A DNA stretch of 64,000 nucleotides, from the NCBI RefSeq assembly GCF_002105155.1, contig NW_019029004.1, forward strand, positions 186,001 to 250,000. Direction: 5' to 3'. A program made the position numbers and the translations under genes. This document shows, one piece after another, positions 1 through 11,639 of this stretch. Each line of letters opens with the position of its first letter. Position 1 is the first letter of the stretch. The stretch is from Lobosporangium transversale. Lineage: Eukaryota; Mortierellomycota; Mortierellomycetes; Mortierellales; Mortierellaceae. The notes beneath the pieces were generated by a model. It ran no database searches. It had not been told where the DNA came from and saw only the letters and a program-made list of their open reading frames with translations.

Positions 1-1
1 A

Positions 2-247
2 AGCTTGGTTGTCAGTACGAAAGCAAATGAAGGTGCATCTCCAAAGACCCCTACTTCTAGGGCGCCGACGGTCTCTTCTGCGGGAGGCCAGATCGTGCGT
101 CAAAACGCTCGGTTTTTTAACCATGGTCATACTCCTCTTAAAAAAAAGACCTCAGAAAAAGATGATCCGTCGACAATGTTGAAGACAAGTAAGGTGCCGA
201 CCGCGGCGACTACAACAGCAAGCACGGCAAGCACGGCTTCAAAATAG
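2..247 (+). CDS. 3' end of an unknown gene (partial, runs off the left edge)
   Basis: An open frame enters from the window edge and stops at TAG 245-247. About 81 residues are visible. They are rich in Ser, Thr, Pro, Ala and Lys, with no recognisable domain, as in a disordered C-terminal tail. The first methionine codon inside the frame is well into the tail, so this is a C-terminus and not a small gene. A possible AATAAA polyadenylation signal lies at 336-341. It is convergent with the RCC1-type gene that ends at 716. The function cannot be told from this piece, and it could also be a chance open frame. Confidence 0.45.
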   Translation, partial: SLVVSTKANEGASPKTPTSRAPTVSSAGGQIVRQNARFFNHGHTPLKKKTSEKDDPSTMLKTSKVPTAATTTASTASTASK

Positions 248-715
248 GGCCGATTGATCAGAAATAGATAAGGAGTAGGCACAAATAAATAACAGCAGCA
301 CCAACGATGGGTCAATCGTTTCAGGCAAAAACGGCAATAAAGTATGAAAGAAATCATGACTAGGGAAGGAAACAAAGCAAAGTCTACACGATCAAGGCAT
401 AAAGAACCTGATATTAAGCGCTTTTTTTTGTGCACTATACACACACCTCTACTTCCTACTACGCTTCTTATCACTTTATCCTCCTTTGTTTCATTTGATT
501 AAATGTATAATCCACTAGATAAACAATTGTCTTTTATCAACCTCTCTGAACTCTATCAAGGGCCAGGATTTGGTTATAGGTGATTGCCACTTGTGGACAA
601 CATGTTACCGCTTTTGAGCGAGCGAGCAAATGAGCGACTATTCTCAGTACATGGCATTGTCATAGACATAGTCAATAATTGAAAGCATCTCCTCTCTGTT
701 TTTACTTTATTTTAT
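248..715. other. Convergent intergenic region
   Basis: This stretch lies between the 3' ends of the partial gene and the RCC1-type gene. It carries AATAAA at 336-341 and otherwise AT-rich sequence. I see no coding exon in it. Confidence 0.5.
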
Positions 716-2010
716 TCAACAGACCATAAATCGGTCATATTGTGCTACACATTTGGACAACCCTTGTTTCTCAATTATTAGATGAGAAGATTCAAAGAGG
801 GCCTCCACCAGACGGACCGTCTTTTCTTTTTGCTCTTGTTTAAGCTTCTGAGAATCAAAAAAGGCCAATACCTCGGTCTCGGCTTTTTTCTCGTCCTTCA
901 AAGAGAGTCCTAGCAGCGGATGCAGCGCAGAGGGATTCAGGGTTGTGTTCATATTCTTAGCGTTTGGCTGTATGCGTAGCGAGTCGTCCACAGCGACATT
1001 CTTCCTATTGTTATTGGAGGTGGAAGTAGCAGTGTCACCGCTACCTTGTTTTGAAGTCGGCTCAGTCCACGACAAAACTTGACCTTTGGCCGAGATGGCA
1101 ATGACTTCTGAGGAGCCACCTGCTATGTCAATGATGTCAACATCCAAAGGTCGGTGGATCAGACGTGCAACGTGATCGTCATGGTCGCTCACACCAATGC
1201 TTCCGTTTTCCATCAATACAATATCACATCCTAGAAAATGTGGCCAAATAAAATACTTTTTAAGCGAAAACGACCTTGGTAACTCGATTGAATTATAGCG
1301 CATGGTACAGAAGAAATAAGTAAACAAAAAAAAAAAAAAAAAAAAAAAAAGGATCTTTAGAGAGAAAATGAAGAGAGCCCCTAGTGCTGCTCATCAACAC
1401 ACCTTTAGATGCAACTATTTTTTTAATGTTTAGTTCAGAGTTTGGCGGCATAGATCGAAAGGTTTTCCATGGCTTGATATCATAAAACTCGTCTTCAGGC
1501 GGCAGGTCCAAGAACATTGGATTGTAAGGCTTTTCCAAGGGTAATGCTTCGCTGTAACGACCAAATGTCATGAGTAGTGGTTTTTCAGCCTTGATTTGCT
1601 TTTTTGGCTCCAATGGTGAGGGTGTATCTGCCTTCGTTGTCTCTATTGTCTCTTTTGGTGTTGATTCTGCTGTAGGCACAGGTACTGCTGCTACTGTAAA
1701 GTGCCATGGACTGCAGGCTACATGGGAAATGTTGTAACCTAGAACAGAAGTGATGAGCAGAGGACGCAGGCTCTTCTTCATGATTGGCACTACCTCGCCT
1801 TCTTCGTTCTCTTCACCAAAGGGAATGTAGCCCCAGATGTAAAGCTCGTCATCGTTGCCATTTTTCGGAGTCACAAGAACCATAGAATAGTTCCTATTAG
1901 ATAAAAAGAAATCAGGACAAAAAAAATCAAGCGACGGTGAGGATGGAAACACTCTTTATTACAACTATACCTTACCAGTGCGGTTTTCGTTGGGTTAATA
2001 TCTCTTGTGC

Positions 2011-2045
<35 letters not shown>

Positions 2046-3158
2046 TACCCTGCTGCAAAAATCTGTTTGATGTTGCGTCCTAATGCATGGAAGAATTCCA
2101 CTGGCTGTGGGAGCGAGTCATAGACTTCATCTCCACGACCCAAACATCCTGATCCCCATGACCAAAGTTTCCCAGATTTTGAAAGCGCCAAATTATGAAA
2201 GTTTCCTAGCATTCCAACCAACCAAAAAAAAAAAAAAAAAAAAAAAAAGCATTGAAATGTTAGATAGTCGATAAACTTGACCTAATTCTATTTATATGAA
2301 TAGAAGGGTCGATTCGTTATTGTTACCGGAAGCAACCTGGACTATCTCTTCATTGGCCAACTGGCTCACGAAATGTACGTCTGTCACATCCTCCGTATCA
2401 TCATCATGAAATGATTCCGTTGTGAGTCCAACCTAAAAGGTAATAGAAAGGGGTTTTTTTTCTGCATTAGTGATTTGATCAAGAAAATTTATTTTTAAAA
2501 GAAAGGAGTCAAGGTTACCTGATTGTGATAGTTGGAGCCCCAGACATGGACGTTGCCATCAACCACTGCACAGCTGTGAGCAATCTAAATACCGGCAGTA
2601 ATTTGATCTTTGGTCAGCGTCTTTTTATTTTATTTTATTTTATTTTATTTTTTTAATCTGGCATAAATGTACTCGTAGTTTGTTTGTTTGAGTACTTACT
2701 CCTGTACTTAAGCATGTAATGTCTCTTTCTATGTTCAAAAAGTTCAAACCACTAAACAATTAGATGCTGACTAACCACGTGCTCATATTTTATTAGCGTT
2801 AATGCAGAAAGTATGTACCATTAAATTCGGGTTTCAAGTGTGGTGAAATGTGAGTGGAGTCCCAGAAAAGTACACGCGGCCCAGCATCCTCGAGCTTTAA
2901 GGGAGTGAGTTTTTTTGGTGCAACAGGCTCTTCTGTGGGATTGAATAACCAAGATAAAAATGGGCGTGAATGGACGCGACCTAGCTCTTTAGGAATGTAC
3001 ATCTGTGATGTAGAATTGACATGGTCGATAAAAAAACATCCTGATCGTAATGGCTGGGATCTATTAGATCGGCATGTGGCTGTGAGTAATTGCCTTGCTC
3101 CTCCTATGCTTTTGCCACTGGTACGTGCCTGTAGCTTAGCTGCACGGGCAAGCAACAT
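716..3158 (-). CDS. Mitochondrial RCC1-repeat protein, Fmp25-like (7 exons)
   Basis: Exons on the minus strand: 3158-2819, 2728-2700, 2584-2519, 2432-2327, 2205-2049, 1893-1403 and 1230-716. Phases join cleanly to give 567 residues, close to the ~583 of yeast Fmp25. The N-terminus is basic and rich in Ala, Arg and Ser, like a mitochondrial presequence. RCC1-type blades follow: VHVWGSNYHNQVG in exons 3-4, KLWSWGSGCLGRG in exon 5 and LYIWGYIPFGE in exon 6. Fmp25 family proteins act in mitochondria in early cytochrome bc1 assembly, so that role is inferred here. Exon 2 is only 29 nt and supplies ERDITCLSTG. It is needed to keep frame into IAHSCAVVDG. Introns carry long A runs on the plus strand (T runs on the sense strand). 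The 340 bp before the start are shared with AVL9. Confidence 0.8.
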
Positions 3159-3499
3159 CAGTAATGTAACTTAAAATAATAAAAAAGAGAAGTTGATGAA
3201 GAGGTGAGAAATGGCTGCAAAGGCCCTCCGGTCGTTAAAAATAAAGTCGTTTCTCCAGTATTCCAGTATCCCAGGATCGACTTGATCCCTTTGCTCTTTA
3301 GAATATTTGCCCAAAAAAAATACATGCCAAGTCACATACATAACAGTGCATTATTCAGTTATCCTCTTCTCCTCCTCCTCTCCTCCTCTCCTCCTCTCCC
3401 TTGTCTTCTTTCTTTCTTTCGTGTCATCCACTCCCTTCATTATCTCCAATTTCGTTGCTGCATTCAACCTTATATCTTGCTCATATTAATCTTTTGTAG
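3159..3499. promoter_or_regulatory. Bidirectional promoter region between the RCC1-type gene and AVL9
   Basis: About 340 bp separate the two divergent start codons. The AVL9 side has a strong pyrimidine tract at 3360-3430 made of CTCCTC repeats, typical of fungal 5' leaders. No specific factor site could be assigned. Confidence 0.45.
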
Positions 3500-6400
3500 A
3501 TGGGCCTCATTTTACACATCATCGTTGTGGGCTTGTACGTCATTGCGTCCGCTTTTTCTTATTTGGCTTGGCATTGACAACCATTACTCTTGGCTGACTG
3601 ACACCCATTTCCTTATTTCATTGCCATAGTCATCATGCTCATGGACCCATTGTCGAATATGCCTTCCCCCCATTCCCTGGTCAAAGTGCACAAAATACCT
3701 TGCAGCGTTTAGAAGTGCCTGAGGAATGGTCTCTATTGCCCTTCCTAGCACTGCCAGGTAAAAAAATATCCTTAGTGTCTTTGAATTAATATAGTTCCAT
3801 GTTCCTGAACTCACAAAAGAGTCTCAATTTAACGGAAATCGATCTTTTACTTGCTTCCTTTATGTCATGTCACATCGTAAACTTAATTGGATATCTTTGT
3901 AGACGGAAGTCATCAAAGCGATGAAGATTTTACCTATTTTCACCTTCCTCCTATTAAAAACCGTAAAGATGCTGCGTCAAAATCAACACTCTTTGGCATC
4001 TCTTGCAATCGACAGATCCTGACAAAGGATTTAGTTGTAAAGACAGATGATGTCACTCGCAGTTCAGTCCAAAAGGCAGTTGTCGTACTTGCCAGACAGG
4101 TGTGGAGAAAAGATTCGTTGTTAATATTATTCGTTTCTGTTATATAAAGGGATATATGCTCTTCTCATTGTCCGTAATTGTCTTAAGCTCACGGACCGTG
4201 CATGCATCTCCAGCAAACGTGGTGGAACAAGTGATCTGTTCACATCATCCATTATTATTTCTTGTACCACTTTTCCTGACATCATGGGGTTTTTTTTCTT
4301 CTCTCTCTTTAGCCTATCTTTGGAGTGTTACGACAGCGGTTGGCTGTTGTGACAGCAGCATGGTTTGGTCAGAAGGACTTTACCCAGACTGATATTCTTG
4401 CAGTAAGTGCAAGGATTTTTGATGTGCCTTTACTGCCCGGTCAAGGGAAATAGACTTTATTTGAAGTTATTGAGCATGGACTGACATGGTCAATGCGTCA
4501 CTGATTACAGCAATTCTATGACAGCCTAGATGCTACAGTATCAGAGAATATACCAGACTCGGCGTTCATGATGGGTAAGCATAGCCAAATGAGGAAAATA
4601 TCTTTAGCATTGCCACATATCCTTGATTTCGAATGAATTGCTTCTAACAGCTTGTCTCATGTACCCAATAGGCACGTCACTCGGCGAGCTGGTTAAAAAG
4701 TTCAAGTACAAAGTTTTGGTCTTGCTGAAGTTACTGTTATTGGAAAAGCGGGTAGGCTGAGTGGTCGCATCATTGTGTATCATTTCATGACATATCTAGT
4801 TATACCGGTATGTTAATATGATATCTGTTTGTTGACAAGTAGGTTATTTTCTTTGGATATCCAGTTGAAACACTTTGTACCTATCAGTATTCGTTGATAT
4901 CACTGATTCCAGGGCTGCTAAAGTCACTCCAGGACACGGGATCACCACTCCTAGACTCTCAAGAAGTTTACATGCAGAGCATGTCAAAGACACCAGCTCA
5001 GTCTACAGACAAACAGGCGTTATTTAAATATCTTGGACTTCCACTTCATATTTTTGGTGAAGTAAGTATTCCTTATTTAAAAATGATAGTTACCTGATTT
5101 CCTCTTAGAATGTATAACAATCTTCACTCACATGACTTCTTGACAAACTGATTCATTCCGTCTGTTATGTAAATCACAGGGATCATTTTTTCAACCATAT
5201 TTGCCACTACAGCAGATCGACATACTTCAGGACCCTTTTACTAGGAGCTATATTATTGGAACTACCAATGCCATTTTCCTTCATAATCGGGACTGCTCGA
5301 CAGATGTGATTGTCAATGTAAGAGAGATAAGTCAATGCTTTAGTTAATATTGTCTCTTATACTTCAACAAGAATGCCTAAATTGTGAAAAAAAAAAATTC
5401 TTGGAAATATAATATTTGACACTTAGACTGAACCAGGTACAATTGAGTTCTTACAAGATTCGCTTTCAAGTGTCCTTAGCTTGACTTCTGCTGATCGACG
5501 ATGGATGGATGAAATTATTGAAGCAGTCAACGACAGTGGCGATAATGACAGTATGTACAAGTTTATTTTGAGTTGTGAGACATTGATTCTTGTGAGGGTG
5601 CCCTCATTTTCACGGACGCTGAAAAACTCTTCCTGTGTAACCTTTGTGGACTGCCATAGGACAAACGGAATACACAGGAAGCGATGACTATTTACGCGCG
5701 AAATTTGAAGAGTATATCTTGACCCTCCTGTCCAGTGTAAAACACTCACAGTTCACTCAGGCAGACGATTCGATCGAGAACATTGGGAACCTAAATGGTA
5801 TTGAAATTGTCACAGAATCATGTGGTGCTAGCTTGTCTTGTCTAAATGATAGTTTTCAGACCGACTGATTTTCTTTTTATTTAATCAATAGATAGAAACC
5901 TGATAGCGGACTATGGTACTTACTTTGTCAAAGCCTGGCAAGAGACACCCAACTATCAGCTTTGGAATGACTTTGTGGACTGGGAGCTGTTAAATGAAAT
6001 CGTAGCACCGGGTCATCCATGTCAGGGCAACTTCTCCCTTGCCCATGTGCAGAGACGACTGGCAAAGTATGCACTTTAGAAAGCTTATTGGCATCTATAA
6101 CAATTGCCTCACGATTGCTCCGCAATCCATCTGACTCAAAGCTGATTTATTCATTGATATTAGCCAACTCAAGGATATACGAATAGATAAAAATTTGGAG
6201 CCATTGAAGCAATCGTTTTCAAGAGCATTGACAACTAGCCGAGCGAGACTCTCTAATGTTTTCGACTCAGTATGGCAAGAGTTTGAGAAGCTACAGCCAG
6301 AAGAAGACACAGGGGTAACATCAGCGACAACAGCAACGATAGCACCTCAAGCACTTGAGCCAGCGATATACACTCCTTGTACGAGAAATACACCGGCGAA

Positions 6401-7703
6401 TAATGGCAAAGGGCTCATCCAGAGCGTATCTACTAAACCAGTGGCTCAAATTGCTTCACGGTCCGTCCCTGACCCGGAATTGATGCCCGAAGATGACGAA
6501 CACGATCGAATTATACCACAAAGTTCATATAGATCTTCACCTAGGGCCATTCCATCTATGAAACAACAACAGCAACAACAACAGCAACAGTTATCAAATT
6601 CCTCGCCTCGGTCGAGATCTGCATCAGGATCCCCGGCCCCTGCAGCGTTTAATTCGCTTGGCCCCGCAACAGCCGCGACAGCTGCATTGGGCCAAAAAGC
6701 GGCCGGAATGTTCTCAAACGTATCAAGCTTCTTCCAGGCAAAGAAGAAGGAACTCTTGGATACACAGCGTGAAGCAGAGGAGCAGTATCAGCAACGAATT
6801 CATCAACATGAGCGAAAACAGAGGTTAATGCAAGAGCGTGCTAAAGCCACGGCATCTACGTTCGCAATACCCCCTAGACTGTCGCCTTCTCCAAAACCCA
6901 ACTCCAAAGCGCCAGTGCTAAACTCTGCAAAAAACCACAGCTCCTCGACTTCGTCAACGCCGTCGCCTATGACCACAGGGGAAGTGTTTGCGTATGTGGC
7001 CCCCAAGTCACCCCCTTCCCGGAAAAGTCCAACTTCCCCGAGAAGCATAAGGACTGTAGCAGCAACAGCAGCTGGTGAAGAAATACTAGGACCATCGAGC
7101 TTTCCGAGCGTAACGAAGGATATATCTACTGCTCCTGCGCCTGCGTCTGAGCCCATTCAGGTACCGATCATCTCTCCGAAACCTACCGTACCAAATGTCA
7201 CCTCACCAACGTTGACACGTGGGGGCTCATCAGCAGATCGTCTATTGTCGTCACTTCGAGATCAGAGCCAAGATCAGGTGGAGGATCTCGACCAAGAGAG
7301 CCTGCAAGAGTTAGAAAAGGAGTTACAGGAAGCGCTGGAGTCGAATGATATTCCTTTAGCAGCATCAGCAGCAACAGCATCAGTGACATCAATACCAGAG
7401 GACTTTGCCTCTTCTGCAGCGACAACATTGACAACATCAAGATTGTTAGGTGTACAAGAGGGATCTACATCAATTGCGATCACACCAACACGATCTGTGA
7501 CACCAGTGGAGGCATATTCGCCTTTTTCAGAAATTTCACCTCCAACGTCACCCGCGAAAGAGACAAACGATCCATTAGCTAATATCAACGCTTCGATGAT
7601 GGGTGTGGTTGACAACAATAATAAGGAGAAAGAGGAGGAGGAAGAAGAGGAGAAAGAAAAAGAAGATGTTGTCAAGAAGGATCCGTCGCTAGGCGTTTCA
7701 TGA
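3500..7703 (+). CDS. AVL9: AVL9-type late secretory pathway protein (12 exons)
   Basis: Exons: 3500-3534, 3630-3757, 3903-4099, 4313-4402, 4511-4574, 4672-4751, 4843-5061, 5180-5317, 5427-5550, 5660-5797, 5892-6066 and 6164-7703, giving 975 residues. The N-terminus has the Avl9 signature HHAHGPIVEYAFPP, then LPFLALPDGSHQ, PIFGVLRQRLAVVTAAWFG, VIFFGYPVETLCTYQYSLIS and GSFFQPYLPLQQID. These are hallmarks of the Avl9 family, whose DENN-like fold acts in exocytic vesicle transport from the Golgi. From about residue 490 the last exon encodes a long low-complexity tail with Q9, Ser/Pro-rich stretches, a charged helix near residue 680 and an acidic E/K end. The start at 3500 gives a short hydrophobic strand before VVGFHH. 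A further 5' exon cannot be excluded. The 3' end faces the carrier gene 178 bp away. Confidence 0.87.
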
Positions 7704-7880
7704 ATTATTTGATTGATTAAACGAAAAGCAAACACAATAAGATCACGGTTCACATTGCTTTTATTCTCTAGGGGCTTTATTCACGATTATTTAGGAGGAA
7801 AAAAATACAAATTGAAAAGGAAAGGAAAATGCGAGCTGCAATCCTTATTCTATAAACTGTACTAACTACCTGTTGCTTCC

Positions 7881-9278
7881 TTAAGAAGAGGTAACACGAT
7901 TTCTCATGTTGTGGATGGACAAGAAGAGTGTGAGCATCCAAGCGACGACGCGATCCTTGATCATATACATCAAACCAAAGGAGAAGAACCCCTTGACGAC
8001 TTGACCCTGGCAACCAGTGTAGAGACCTGCAATACCCTTGTCCCTGATGACAGTCCTGAAGACATCTGAGATACCATTAAAGCTCTTCTTGACTGTCTTT
8101 CTTGTCGATCCCCCTGATGCTGTTGATGCTGATACTGCTGCCATTGCACCTGTTTTTGAATCTACTGTTGCTATACCAATCGATGCCTCCTCATCTACTT
8201 GATTTTCTTCTTCAGACTTAGTCTGCAATTTAGTTTTAGTGAGAATGAGTGGATACGTCAAAAATGATGCAATGGCCTTGGAGAATGCACTGATCAAAAA
8301 GACTTGTAATGATGTCAAGGAGGCAGCGGCTGCCAAAACGGATTTTGAAGGGCTAGGATTGGTTCGGCTCACAGTCTTGAGTTGTTGTTGAAGAATCCAT
8401 TTTTTAAAAGTCTCAAAGAGGAAATACGTAATTGAAGGATTGATTGAAAGAATGACTGTAGGTGCATAGCCGGCCCAGAAACCGGTAATACCATCCTGAG
8501 CATAGATCTCTTGAATGATCGACCGAGCCGAAACTTTAGTCGTTGACTTTGGTGTTGCTCCTTTTCCTTCTTGCTCGAGGCTGCTGCCCATGACTTGTTG
8601 TCGCGTGGTGACAACATGGATTGGAGCTGTGAAAAATCTAGAAATTATTCCAGCTTCGGCTCCCAAAAATAATTCCTGAACTGTGGATAATTGACCAGAT
8701 TGACGACGATGCTCCTTGTATTGTCTCAATGCCATGTAGACATAGAAATATACAAAGTTGGAGGTCAACGTGGCCACTGTATCCGAGGCCAGACCTGAAT
8801 ATAAGGCTGAGAAGCCTTCTGTCGCATAGGTCTTACGGATCGCGTCCAACACAGAGGTGTAACGAACTTTTCTGGAAGTGGAAGAAGATAAAGAGAGAGA
8901 AGAAGAGGAGGCAACTTTATGTGTTGTAGTGGTGGTGGTGATGGTGGTTTTAGTGATCTTCTTTTTACGACCATCCTCTCCAATTGTGATATCAGACGAG
9001 GTAGCAGTTGTACTGGAGGAAGAAGAAGTGGAATCTGGAAGGGGAGGACGTTTAAACTCGATAAGCTCCACAGTTTCATTTGAAGCAGAGGCAGAGGCAG
9101 AAGCAGTTTTCTGCAAAGGGATCAATCCTGTTACTGAAGACTCTGAAGGATCCTTAGTGGACTGGCTTTGTACACGGGTAGTGGCCATGTCAAGAGGATA
9201 GATGACCATATTGGCAAGTGCAGCAGCTACACCTCCGCTGAGGGCATGACCAATAGGAGGTAGTTCATAGGCAACCAT
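7881..9278 (-). CDS. Mitochondrial carrier family protein, peroxisomal PMP47/Ant1-like
   Basis: A single uninterrupted exon encodes 465 residues. Three carrier repeats are visible. Repeat 1 has GHALSGGVAAALANMVIYPL then DMATTRVQS, repeat 2 has FFTAPIHVVTTRQQV, and repeat 3 has SFLTYPLILTKTKLQ. Each is followed by a second helix (GFSALYSGLASD, GITGFWAGYAPTV, GIAGLYTGCQGQV). Repeats 2 and 3 lack the acidic residue of the canonical PxD/ExxK/R motif, as in the PMP47/SLC25A17 branch that moves ATP, AMP, CoA or related cofactors across the peroxisomal membrane. The N-terminal GHALSGG also fits that branch. Inserts of Ser/Thr/Lys-rich sequence after helix 1 and in the last matrix loop make it longer than the usual ~300-350 residues. 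It is intronless, unlike most neighbours. Substrate and organelle are inferred. Confidence 0.8.
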   Translation of the reverse strand: MVAYELPPIGHALSGGVAAALANMVIYPLDMATTRVQSQSTKDPSESSVTGLIPLQKTASASASASNETVELIEFKRPPLPDSTSSSSSTTATSSDITIGEDGRKKKITKTTITTTTTTHKVASSSSLSLSSSTSRKVRYTSVLDAIRKTYATEGFSALYSGLASDTVATLTSNFVYFYVYMALRQYKEHRRQSGQLSTVQELFLGAEAGIISRFFTAPIHVVTTRQQVMGSSLEQEGKGATPKSTTKVSARSIIQEIYAQDGITGFWAGYAPTVILSINPSITYFLFETFKKWILQQQLKTVSRTNPSPSKSVLAAAASLTSLQVFLISAFSKAIASFLTYPLILTKTKLQTKSEEENQVDEEASIGIATVDSKTGAMAAVSASTASGGSTRKTVKKSFNGISDVFRTVIRDKGIAGLYTGCQGQVVKGFFSFGLMYMIKDRVVAWMLTLFLSIHNMRNRVTSS

Positions 9279-9300
9279 TGTCTTTCAAAAAAAAAGAGAT

Positions 9301-9400
9301 GTGGAATGGAGTGGAGTGGAATGAAGTGGAATGAAGTGGAATGAAGTGGAGTGGGATGAAGTGGAGTGGAGTGAGGTGGAGCGAGGTAAAGTGGAGTGAA
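9301..9400. repeat. G/A-rich pentamer repeat (TGGAR-type)
   Basis: About 100 bp are built from imperfect 5-bp units GTGGA, ATGGA, ATGAA and GTGAG, with all purines except T on the plus strand. The repeat starts 23 bp upstream of the carrier start codon, so it lies in its promoter or 5' leader. Open frames across it are repeat artefacts. Confidence 0.8.
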
Positions 9401-10097
9401 GGAGGTGAACAAGAGCAGAAAGAGAGGAGAATCGTGTGGGGGAAGGATAAGAAACTAATGGGTGGAATAGAATATCAACAAATATTTACGGAAGACACTT
9501 TACACTGCTGCAAAAGCTTTTTGTTTGTTCAAAGGACAAAGTAACAAAGAGCATGTGAAATGTGGAAATTAAGATATTTGAGGTCACATGATGGCGTTTC
9601 GCGTCTGATGGAGATCGCTATTCATGAATATGTTCTATTCCTCACCATCTGCTTGGTGTTACTGTTCTCCAGCTAGATAAAGAGGACGAATATATAAGAT
9701 TCTATTTACCGTGTAGTCGCTGCATTTTTTTCTCATTTACGCTAAGTGCTGATGTCGTGTTTATACACATGCAGCGAAGGTGTCACAAGCATAATAACGT
9801 CAAGAAACCAACAAATCACTGATGATAATATGGGTCCTATCAACATTCGCAAACATTTGATAGCCTCCCGTAGACATTCATGTCCCTCGGATGGATCGGA
9901 ACTGTATAATATACAATTGATGATCTTCAGTGACGCTCAGGTCTTTTGACACAACTCAGAATGCCTGTAAGAGCCATTTGGGATAAAATACGCAATATCA
10001 CACCCGCAGTAATCTACAAATTAGCTGATGTCCTGTGGCTATTCCGGCTTTCGCTGTTAGTAACCTTTCTCCTGTAGTCCTTCTTCGAACTCAAGCC

Positions 10098-10265
10098 CTA
10101 GGCCTCATCTTCCACCATACTAGAAAGTGTCTTGAACTTGGAAGCCGGAGACATTAATAGCTTTATCCTATTACTCGCATCTTGGAAGATTAGACGCCGT
10201 ACCAGCTCTCTCATAGCTCCATGTTCGATTAAGGTCCTCTTGCTGTCTTCAATCAGCCCAACAGT
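10098..10265 (-). pseudogene. Possible decayed coding tract (56 codons)
   Basis: On the minus strand a frame of 55 residues ends at TAG 10100-10098. It is rich in Arg, Glu, Leu and Ser, with segments such as RTLIEHGAMRELVRRLIFQD that look like a helical repeat. The frame stays open for another 27 codons past the stop. There is no start codon or clear splice acceptor at its upper end. It may belong to the same dead gene as 10850-11320. The family was not recognised. Confidence 0.25.
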
Positions 10266-10849
10266 ATTTTAAACAAAAGCATTGCCTGCATGAACACCCA
10301 TATACGTTGTACTTAGATGTTCTCTTCAGAAAAGCGGTATCATGCTCTGATTTCTGTGCATGGTATTAGCTTGGGTATTCTTGAAGGAGAATGGGCATGC
10401 TGTACTCGAAGGCTTCAAGTACCTAGTGCTTTCGTATATACTATTACAAAGCAGGTTCTTAGTTTTTCATGGCCGACTCTTACCTCACTAGAAAAGCATA
10501 CTCTTTACGTCGGTGAGGGAATAGAAAAGAGAGACGTTTTATAACATGACATTGATTTGTAAAGATTGGACCACTTATCTCGTGGGATTATTGACTCCAT
10601 TGAAGGTATCAACGCCTAATGAGCGCTCATTTTAAAGGAAAAAAAGTCGCAAGCAATAATTACATACACTATTAACAATATATATTAATCAAGCTGCAAG
10701 AATTGGGTTCTTTAATGATGGTCTTTGGTAGGGCCTTAAATAGTAGATTTGAGCTTTGCACAAAAATTCTATCCATTTAGCCATGCGTCCACTCAGATGA
10801 GGCTAACTGATACTACAACATTATGTCTAGATGCCACAGTTGCTACTGA

Positions 10850-11320
10850 TTAGGTCAAGTAGTTGGGAAATTGGGCGAAGTTTAGGTGGTCTGGTTTTCC
10901 CACGCCCACAGCAGAGCAAGGAGTCTGGAACACGGACAGTAGGAGATTTTCAGAACCATCAGTACAAATGACATAAGAAACCTTCAATCAATCCGGTATA
11001 AGAGCCGTTACCTGTTGTTGATATAAATCGACTTTAGCAATCAGACTGGCTCTGATAACATGTCCTGCCATATCCACACATAAATCAAAGGAAGGTTGGA
11101 GCGGCTCACCCTAAAGAGATTGCCATGCGATGCTTTCAATGACCAGCCTGCTGTGACCAACCAGGTCGACAGACTTATCTGCTCCTACTCAGCAGTCTGG
11201 CTACCTTCGACAAACTACTTCTTTGCGGTTCAAAAGGATATGTTTGTACTCATCAAGGCTTAATAGAGAAGTAATGAGGAAAACCTTGAAGCAGGGCCAC
11301 ATAGTTATTCAAAAAAGTCT
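10850..11320 (-). pseudogene. Decayed minus-strand ORF with in-frame stops and no frameshift
   Basis: One minus-strand frame from about 11320 down to 10850 reads like protein but is broken by TAG, TGA, TAG and TGA before a final TAA at 10852-10850. Protein-like blocks include LDEYKHILLNRKEVVCRR, SVDLVGHSRLVIESIAWQSL, FDLCVDMAGHVIRASLIAKV and SYVICTDGSENLLLSVFQTP. The frame is kept across all blocks, as expected if point mutations inactivated a gene or an element ORF. I could not name the family. Introns spanning some stops are an alternative, but donor and acceptor pairs of normal length are not evident. Confidence 0.4.
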
Positions 11321-11587
11321 GCTGCGCGGTTACTCATGTCAAATGTGAATTATCCGAAAATTAAATTTAAATCCCAATAGAAAAACGTGGCCAAAGTCTT
11401 TTCCAAATCAGGAAGGAAAGCCGTATGACAGCACAACTCAAAATCCCGATGGATGAACATCAATAGGCTAAAAACATGAGAAATAGTGGATCTTTAAAGT
11501 AGGGAATGTGTCAATGACTCTTGTCAGTATCGCTTGAGGTGATGAATTATGTGTTTGAAGGCATTTCATCTATTATCATTGTTGTTA

Positions 11588-11639
11588 CTATTATTATTAT
11601 TATTATTGTTATTAATGTTATTATTGTTATTAATATTTT
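11588..11639. repeat. AT-rich trinucleotide microsatellite
   Basis: Alternating TTA, ATT and TGT units give a (TTATTATTG)-like tract of about 50 bp in intergenic DNA. Confidence 0.7.

Noticed and set aside
9341-9544. Plus-strand frame with MKWSG repeats
   Set aside because: It is a translation artefact of the purine pentamer repeat in the carrier promoter.
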